A DNA stretch of 64,000 nt, taken from the NCBI RefSeq assembly GCF_024347095.1, contig NZ_AP024903.1, forward strand, positions 3,410,001 to 3,474,000. Reading direction: 5' to 3'. This stretch comes from Vibrio rhizosphaerae (lineage in GTDB: Bacteria; Pseudomonadota; Gammaproteobacteria; Enterobacterales; Vibrionaceae). Both the position numbers and the translations under genes were made by a program. A model generated the notes under the pieces. It was given only the letters and a program-made list of their open reading frames with translations. It did not search any database and had not been told where the DNA came from. This document shows positions 56,678-64,000 of this stretch, piece after piece (position 1 is the first letter of the stretch; the number at the start of each line of letters is the position of its first letter).

Positions 56678-57619
56678 TTATTCAGCCTGACCCAGAACCA
56701 GCTGATCACCATCCCAGACAACCGGCTTCATTCGGGTATGGCGGTTCGGGTCCCACAACGGGTCACCGTCAATCTCTGTATAATCACGGGCATGATAAAC
56801 CAAAATATCATGCCCCTGCTCATCTTTGGTAAAACAGCTGTGTCCTGGCCCGAAAACATGCTTGTCCGCATTGGTGACAAACACTGGGTTTGGCGATTTG
56901 TGCCAACTGGCCGGGTCAAGTAAATCCGCATTTTCATCAGCTTGTAAAAGTCCCATACAATAGCGCTCATCGGTAGCACTGGCGGAATAGGTCAACCAGA
57001 CTTTCCCATGACGAATCAAAATGTACGGACCTTCATTCACCATAAAGCCCTGAACCTCCCAGTCAAACTCAGGGATCGACAGACGACTGGCCGGTAACTT
57101 TAATGTTGTCGGTGACAGCATTTCAGCAATATATAAATTAGAATTGCCAGCAATGGTCGGTTCCTTTTGTGCCCAGACATAATACCGCGTCCCACGATGT
57201 GCAAACGTTGTCGCATCCAGACAAAATGAATCGATGCCAGAATCGATCGGTCCACAAAACGTCCACGGCTCCGTCAGCGGGTTCTCTCCATGACAACCAA
57301 TGGCATACATCCGGTGCTGAAATAAGCCATCCTTAATTTCCCTGCTGGGTGCCGCAGCAAAGTAAATGTACCAACTGCCGTCAATCGCGTGGATCTCCGG
57401 TGCCCAGATTAACTCGGAGTAAGGACCATGATCAGGCTTATGCCAAACCGTCACGATTTCATGCGTTTCTGCCAGCCCGGCAAGTGTTTTTGCCCTTCTC
57501 AGCTCGATACGGTCATACTCAGGAACCGATGCTGTGAAATAATAGTATCCATCATGATGAAGGTAGACATGAGGATCGGCTCGCTGCTCAATCACTGGGT
57601 TTTTTATCTTCAATGCCAT
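56678..57619 (-). CDS. Glycoside hydrolase family 43 enzyme (arabinosidase-type)
   Basis: A 313-residue five-bladed beta-propeller with no signal peptide, so cytosolic and acting on imported oligosaccharides. Catalytic residues by position are the Asp base in EQRADPHVYLHHDG, the Asp in FCLDATTF and the Glu acid in FMVNEGPYI; the IWAPEIH motif is also characteristic. It resembles GH43 exo-acting alpha-L-arabinofuranosidases, though xylosidase activity cannot be excluded. It follows the GPH symporter by 11 bp. Confidence 0.9.
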   Translation of the reverse strand: MALKIKNPVIEQRADPHVYLHHDGYYYFTASVPEYDRIELRRAKTLAGLAETHEIVTVWHKPDHGPYSELIWAPEIHAIDGSWYIYFAAAPSREIKDGLFQHRMYAIGCHGENPLTEPWTFCGPIDSGIDSFCLDATTFAHRGTRYYVWAQKEPTIAGNSNLYIAEMLSPTTLKLPASRLSIPEFDWEVQGFMVNEGPYILIRHGKVWLTYSASATDERYCMGLLQADENADLLDPASWHKSPNPVFVTNADKHVFGPGHSCFTKDEQGHDILVYHARDYTEIDGDPLWDPNRHTRMKPVVWDGDQLVLGQAE

Positions 57620-57630
57620 GATTGATTACC

Positions 57631-59052
57631 TCACTTTGCCGCAACTGATTTTACCGGAACAGATAAAGGTGCCTGCTCTGCTATACCACCGATACCATCA
57701 CCCATTTCCGGTACCTCTTTCCCGTGATGAATCATGGCGTTGTAATAGTTGTCAGTCACTTTATATTTAAACATCAAAAGCCCCATAATCAGATGAAAAA
57801 TACCGGGAATCAGCGTCAGCATTAATGCGATGCCGGTCAATGAAAAATCTGACTGCGCCTGATTCGGTACATAATCGAAGAAGGTCAGTAGCCATCCGAC
57901 AATTGCTCCGGCAATTCCCATCCCAAACTTTTGACAGAATGAAATACCGCCAAACGATAAACCAGAGACTCGCTGACCCTGTTTAAATTCACCATAATCA
58001 ACTACTTCAGCAATGGCTGACCAGAATATCGGTGCATGTAAATCAACAATGAAAGACAGCAGAAAATAGAGAATAAAAGCGAGGGCCATATCAGATGGTC
58101 CGACAGAGAAATAGAGCACAGCACTCAGTAGCATCACGGCGATTTGGCTATAACGAAATAATTTAATCTTGCAGTAGTATTTGGTTATCCAAGTTGATGC
58201 AACCATGGCCAGAATTGCAGCGACAACGCCTGTCGCAAGAAAAGCTGAGATCGTCGCAGCATCACCTCCGAGGTAATACTTGGCATAATAAGCAGCAACC
58301 GATCCTCGCACCGTATAGCCAACCGTCCCCGTGATACAAACCAAACATAAAATCACCCACTGATCATTGTGGATCAGTGATTTCAGTTGTTGGGTAAATG
58401 GCTTGTTCTCGATGACATAATCAATTCGTTCTGTCGTGGTGAAATAGCAGAATAAGAACAGTAATGTCCCCATGAAAGCCATCAGTCCCATCGCATACTG
58501 ATAACCCAATTGAATATTGTCACTGCCCCACTTTTCAGACAGTAAAGGCACAATGATCGTCACCAGAAACGCGGCAATTTTGGCAAAGAATAACCGATAT
58601 CCATTTGCCGATAGCTTTTCTTTCGGATCATCAGTCAGCACACTAATTAAGGAAATATATGGGATCGTGACAGCGGTAAACATCACGGTGACCAAAATAT
58701 AGGTCGCATAGGCATAGGCTAATTTCCCGTTGTAAGCCAAATCTGGCGTACTAAAGGTCAAGAACACCGAAATACCAAAGGGAATCGATAAAAACAGCAT
58801 ATAAGGGCGATAGCGGCCCCAACGGGTATTTACTTTATCCGTTATCATACCCATGATTGGATCCGTCACAGCATCAATCAGACGAACCACAATGAATAAC
58901 ATCGCCAGATCGCTGGCTTTAATGCCGAAGATATCGGTATAGAAAAATGTGATAATCAGCATCATCGATGAAATCACCACATTGACCGCCATATCTCCTG
59001 AGCCAAATCCAACTTTCTCAAGTACAGAGAGTTTGAATCGATACATAGTCAC
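57631..59052 (-). CDS. GPH-family sugar:cation symporter
   Basis: A 473-residue, twelve-helix transporter of the glycoside-pentoside-hexuronide family (MelB/XylP type). Signatures: FGSGDMAVNVVISSMML at the N-terminus, RLIDAVTDPIMGMITDKVNTRWGRYRPYM-type loop (about 55-85) and SVLTDDPKEK. It imports an oligosaccharide with a cation and is in operon with the cytosolic GH43 enzyme, so the substrate is probably an arabino- or xylo-oligosaccharide (inference). Promoter region 59053-59330 shows no recognised operator. Confidence 0.92.
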   Translation of the reverse strand: MTMYRFKLSVLEKVGFGSGDMAVNVVISSMMLIITFFYTDIFGIKASDLAMLFIVVRLIDAVTDPIMGMITDKVNTRWGRYRPYMLFLSIPFGISVFLTFSTPDLAYNGKLAYAYATYILVTVMFTAVTIPYISLISVLTDDPKEKLSANGYRLFFAKIAAFLVTIIVPLLSEKWGSDNIQLGYQYAMGLMAFMGTLLFLFCYFTTTERIDYVIENKPFTQQLKSLIHNDQWVILCLVCITGTVGYTVRGSVAAYYAKYYLGGDAATISAFLATGVVAAILAMVASTWITKYYCKIKLFRYSQIAVMLLSAVLYFSVGPSDMALAFILYFLLSFIVDLHAPIFWSAIAEVVDYGEFKQGQRVSGLSFGGISFCQKFGMGIAGAIVGWLLTFFDYVPNQAQSDFSLTGIALMLTLIPGIFHLIMGLLMFKYKVTDNYYNAMIHHGKEVPEMGDGIGGIAEQAPLSVPVKSVAAK

Positions 59053-59402
59053 TGACCTCGTTCAGATAGAAATAAAATTAGGTATCTTCGTCATTTCGAC
59101 CCCAAATTATTATCTGAACCATTAATGCTATCAGCTGCATAATATGCAAATTCTATAACTCAGCGGATATGTCCATCGATATAGCTATTCTTACTAAAAC
59201 GAATGTTTTTATATCATTATTGTTGGTTGAGAGCGTGGGTTTACCTGAAATAACAATCCAACCCCCTGACTGTTATTCCTCTGATTTCAATCGCATACAA
59301 ACAACCCAACGCAAAAAAACCTTATTCGTATAACTAAGACTTCAGAGCAAGAGCAATCATTACTGAATACAATAAAAGAAACTCATTCCGCCGCCAGAAA
59401 CG

Positions 59403-59431
59403 AAAAAACCCCAGCATTACTGCTGAGGTCT
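59403..59431 (-). terminator. Terminator T1 (tRNA tandem array)
   Basis: Stem CCTCAGCA/TGCTGGGG with loop GTAA and a following T-run on the minus strand. It closes the distal tRNA-like copy and is repeated as T2 and T3. Confidence 0.88.
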
Positions 59432-59459
59432 TAAACAAGTGGCCATTGCTAAACGGATA

Positions 59460-59558
59460 AACGGACGGGACTCGAACCCGCGATGGCCTCACGGCAGCGT
59501 GACAGACCGCCGCTTTTAAAAACAAAGCCAACCCACTGAACGACCGTGCCACCTGACC
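59460..59558 (-). pseudogene. Degenerate tRNA-Asp-like copy, distal
   Basis: The minus strand keeps the T-arm GCGGGTTCGAGTCCCGT, the anticodon arm with loop CTGTCAC (anticodon GTC), and a D-arm-like TCGTTCAGTGGGTTGGC. An insertion of about 15 nt (TTTGTTTTTAAAAGCGG region) lies between D and anticodon arms and the variable region is long. The acceptor stem no longer pairs fully. A CCACTTG 3' flank is retained from the true tRNA-Asp. Confidence 0.6.
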
Positions 59559-59593
59559 GGTCAATCACAATGATATATCTCATCGCCAGATAC

Positions 59594-59622
59594 GAAAAAA
59601 ACCCAGCATTACTGCTGAGGTC
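59594..59622 (-). terminator. Terminator T2 (tRNA tandem array)
   Basis: Second copy of the CCTCAGCA/TGCTGGG hairpin followed by T-run, between the two degenerate tRNA-like copies. Confidence 0.88.
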
Positions 59623-59788
59623 TTAAACAAGTGGCCATTGCTAAACGGATAAACGGACGGGACTCGAACCCACGATGGCCTCACGGCAGCGTGGCAGACC
59701 GCCGCTTTTAAAAAAACAAAACCACTCACTGAACGACCGTGCCACCTGACCGGCCAATCACAATAATGATATATCTCACCGCCAGATA
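59595..59788. repeat. Tandem repeat unit B (terminator plus tRNA-like copy)
   Basis: Second copy of the ~190-bp unit, differing from unit A by point changes (for example in the anticodon region) and small indels in the A-run and AATAATGAT stretch. Confidence 0.85.
59652..59751 (-). pseudogene. Degenerate tRNA-like copy, proximal, with GCC anticodon
   Basis: As the distal copy, but the anticodon loop reads CTGCCAC, changing GTC (Asp) to GCC (Gly). The T-arm has one change (GTGGG). Acceptor and D-anticodon spacing are aberrant, so it is most likely non-functional as a tRNA. Confidence 0.6.
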
Positions 59789-59789
59789 C

Positions 59790-59820
59790 AAAAAAACCCC
59801 AGCATTACTGCTGAGGTCTT
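59790..59820 (-). terminator. Terminator T3, end of the rrn operon proper
   Basis: CCTCAGCA/TGCTGGGG hairpin with GTAA loop and long T-run, 9 bp downstream of the tRNA-Asp 3' CCA. Confidence 0.92.
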
Positions 59821-59828
59821 AAAACAAG

Positions 59829-59905
59829 TGGCGGAGCGGACGGGACTCGAACCCGCGACCCCCGGCGTGACAGGCCGGTATTCTAACCAACTGAACTACC
59901 GCTCC
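59829..59905 (-). tRNA. tRNA-Asp (GTC)
   Basis: A 77-nt cloverleaf with encoded CCA: acceptor GGAGCGG/CCGCTCC, anticodon stem CCGGC/GCCGG around CTGTCAC, T-arm GCGGGTTCGAGTCCCGT. It lies downstream of the 5S gene as the distal tRNA of the rrn operon. Confidence 0.97.
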
Positions 59906-60068
59906 ACTGAGGTATTTCTCTCTAAATAAAGTCTTACCAATAACCGCTTTATTTAGAAGTTTGTCGCTGTGCGATGAGGATTTTGAAGCGAGACGCGCAG
60001 TGTGCAAACGCACATGAGCATCGCAGCTATCAAAAGCATCAAGCTTCAGTAGACAAACTGCAAATAAA

Positions 60069-60186
60069 GCCTGGCGATGTCCTACTCTCACATGGGGAGA
60101 CCCCACACTACCATCGGCGCTGTTTCGTTTCACGACTGAGTTCGGCATGGAATCAGGTGGGTCCAAAACGCTATGGTCGCCAAGCA
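60069..60186 (-). rRNA. rrf: 5S ribosomal RNA
   Basis: About 117 nt. On the minus strand it begins TGCTTGGCGACCATAGCG, contains CCATGCCGAACTCAG and ends GGACATCGCCAGGC, matching the gammaproteobacterial 5S. End positions are approximate. Confidence 0.95.
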
Positions 60187-60269
60187 AATTCTTTAATTCG
60201 GAAAGCCGTCTTTCTGTTCTCTACACAATCAATCGTTCTTATTGAGCCACAAAACCCCTTCGGTGTTGT

Positions 60270-63158
<2,889 letters not shown>

Positions 63159-63389
63159 ATACAACCCGAAGAAGTCTTTTTTGCTTGGTCTTTTTCCCTG
63201 AATACGGCGTTAGCATCGAAGGCTGCTTGGTTGCTATCAGACGATAGCGCCCTGCGACATCCTTCTTGCTGCCTTGTCTCAGGCAAAAATCCTCAGCGCA
63301 AAAACCTAAGGGTTGATATCATCAACTAATTAGGTGTCACACAATATTTTATACATGAGTGTGTGACTTGGTTTTGCCGGACTCAATTT

Positions 63390-63413
63390 GAATACACAGT
63401 TGCCTGTGTATTC
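63390..63413. repeat. Hairpin in the 16S-23S spacer
   Basis: Perfect 10-bp arms GAATACACAG/CTGTGTATTC with loop TTGC, in the 490-bp spacer between 23S and tRNA-Val. A second, looser dyad GTCACAC/GTGTGAC lies at about 63335-63367. They are likely processing-stem elements of the precursor rRNA. Confidence 0.6.
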
Positions 63414-63523
63414 CCAAGAACACTTGATTGTGTTGGTCTTTCTCTTTCGAGAAAGTATTGAGAACTTTTACAAATAATTATCTGTTTCCAAAGAAACAAA
63501 CATTATTTTGTCAGCTTTCCAAA

Positions 63524-63536
63524 TTGTTAAAGAGCA
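63524..63536 (-). promoter_or_regulatory. boxA antitermination element in the 16S-23S spacer
   Basis: TGCTCTTTAACAA on the minus strand, the boxA consensus bound by NusB/NusE, followed by the conserved TTTGGAAAGCTGAC spacer segment. It lets RNA polymerase read through the structured 23S region. Confidence 0.88.
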
Positions 63537-63651
63537 AAATGTACGCTTGAGCATTCAAGCCACACTTTCTAATGACTTTCAGCGCCACAACATCGCACCA
63601 CATCGGTTAAACCGCTGGTCTGAGTTTGCTGAGCCAAAAATAGTTAGAAAG

Positions 63652-63727
63652 TGGTGGGCGATACCGGGTTCGAACCAGTGACCCCCTGCTTGTAAGGCAG
63701 GTGCTCTCCCAACTGAGCTAATCGCCC
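63652..63727 (-). tRNA. tRNA-Val (TAC)
   Basis: A 76-nt cloverleaf with encoded CCA; begins GGGCGATTAGCTCAG, anticodon loop CTTACAA, T-arm TGGTTCGAACC. Third tRNA of the rrn spacer. Confidence 0.97.
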
Positions 63728-63756
63728 ACTTTCAGGCGTCCCTCAAAAGAGGAAAA

Positions 63757-63832
63757 TGGTGGGTCGTACAGGATTCGAACCTGTGACCAATTGGTTAAAA
63801 GCCAACTGCTCTACCAGCTGAGCTAACGACCC
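63757..63832 (-). tRNA. tRNA-Lys (TTT)
   Basis: A 76-nt cloverleaf with encoded CCA; begins GGGTCGTTAGCTCAGC, anticodon loop CTTTTAA, T-arm AGGTTCGAATCC. Second tRNA of the spacer. Confidence 0.97.
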
Positions 63833-63849
63833 GGACTTCTCAAAAGAAG

Positions 63850-63925
63850 TGGTATCCCGTAGGGGAGTCGAACCCCTGTTACCGCCGTGAAAGGGCGGTG
63901 TCCTAGGCCTCTAGACGAACGGGAC
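63850..63925 (-). tRNA. tRNA-Glu (TTC)
   Basis: A 76-nt cloverleaf with encoded CCA; begins GTCCCGTTCGTCTAGAGG, anticodon loop CTTTCAC, T-arm GGGGTTCGACTCCCC. First tRNA after the 16S gene, which lies beyond the window; 63926-64000 is spacer. Confidence 0.97.
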
Positions 63926-64000
63926 ATTGTCTTGCTTAATGACCTTTCATCCGAAAAATCACATCGCAACGCGCTCTGTTATAAACCAAATCAATCTGTG

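Larger units (their letters stand above)
59402..59592. repeat. Tandem repeat unit A (terminator plus tRNA-like copy)
   Basis: About 190 bp, near-identical to the following unit. Both start with the same terminator and CTTAAACAAGTGGCCATTGC and end with the AATCACAA...ATATATCTC...GCCAGATAC stretch. The unit appears duplicated from the tRNA-Asp end of the rrn operon. Confidence 0.85.

Noticed and set aside
59819..60187. Minus-strand 122-codon frame
   Set aside because: It runs through tRNA-Asp and 5S rRNA.
63335..63367. Loose inverted repeat in the rRNA spacer as a terminator
   Set aside because: It lies inside an actively transcribed rrn spacer with a boxA; more likely a processing stem.

Overview
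The window is origin-proximal DNA from chromosome I of a Vibrio-like gammaproteobacterium. Support comes from the rRNA spacer with tRNA-Glu(UUC)-Lys(UUU)-Val(UAC), the betIBA-proXWV cluster, the uspA/ftnA/uspB arrangement, the TPP-riboswitch thiCEFSGH operon, and two exact copies of the ParB centromere sequence TGTTTCACGTGAAACA inside or next to the thi genes. The genus is inferred from gene content and sequence style, not from a search.

Left part (1-29.3 kb), largely accessory. It begins with the N-terminus of an exported protein, then a LysR regulator divergent from a TPR-protein/EamA-exporter pair. A stand-alone 8-kb nonribosomal peptide synthetase (3.7-11.8 kb, minus strand) follows. Its layout is C-A-PCP-C-A-PCP-TE-TE; both adenylation domains give the same leucine-type code and the second condensation domain carries the dual epimerisation/condensation signature. 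The most direct reading is an acylated D-Leu-L-Leu product released by tandem thioesterases. Upstream of it lie a very AT-rich 660-bp region with a Fur-box-like palindrome and a thiamine-diphosphate (IlvB/MdlC-like) enzyme gene. Next come a queuosine module (HTH regulator - YhhQ transporter - QueF), a LysM-type protein, a short-chain-dehydrogenase-like protein, and a DUF4177-YidD-TM2 trio. A 2,455-codon exported SpvB/YD-repeat (Rhs-type) protein ends in a lipase-like GHSLG domain and is followed by a small secreted protein that could be its immunity partner.

Middle part (29.3-48.7 kb). NrtR sits divergent from a prs-nadV NAD-salvage operon, with a long palindromic operator between them. Then come an NTF2-like protein, a YhiN flavoprotein, uspB-ftnA divergent from uspA, a second EamA exporter, rsmJ, asnC, an Xaa-Pro aminopeptidase, and the glycine-betaine operon betI-betB-betA-proX-proW-proV with a BetI-type operator.

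Right part (48.7-64 kb). A parS site abuts the thiH stop codon and a second lies in frame inside thiE. The thi operon reads thiC-thiE-thiF-thiS-thiG-thiH on the minus strand behind a TPP riboswitch. A fluoride channel and a GH43 glycosidase/GPH symporter pair follow. The window ends in an rrn operon read on the minus strand (tRNA-Glu, -Lys, -Val, 23S, 5S, tRNA-Asp; the 16S gene lies beyond the window edge). Downstream of tRNA-Asp are two degenerate tandem tRNA-Asp-like copies, each with its own terminator.
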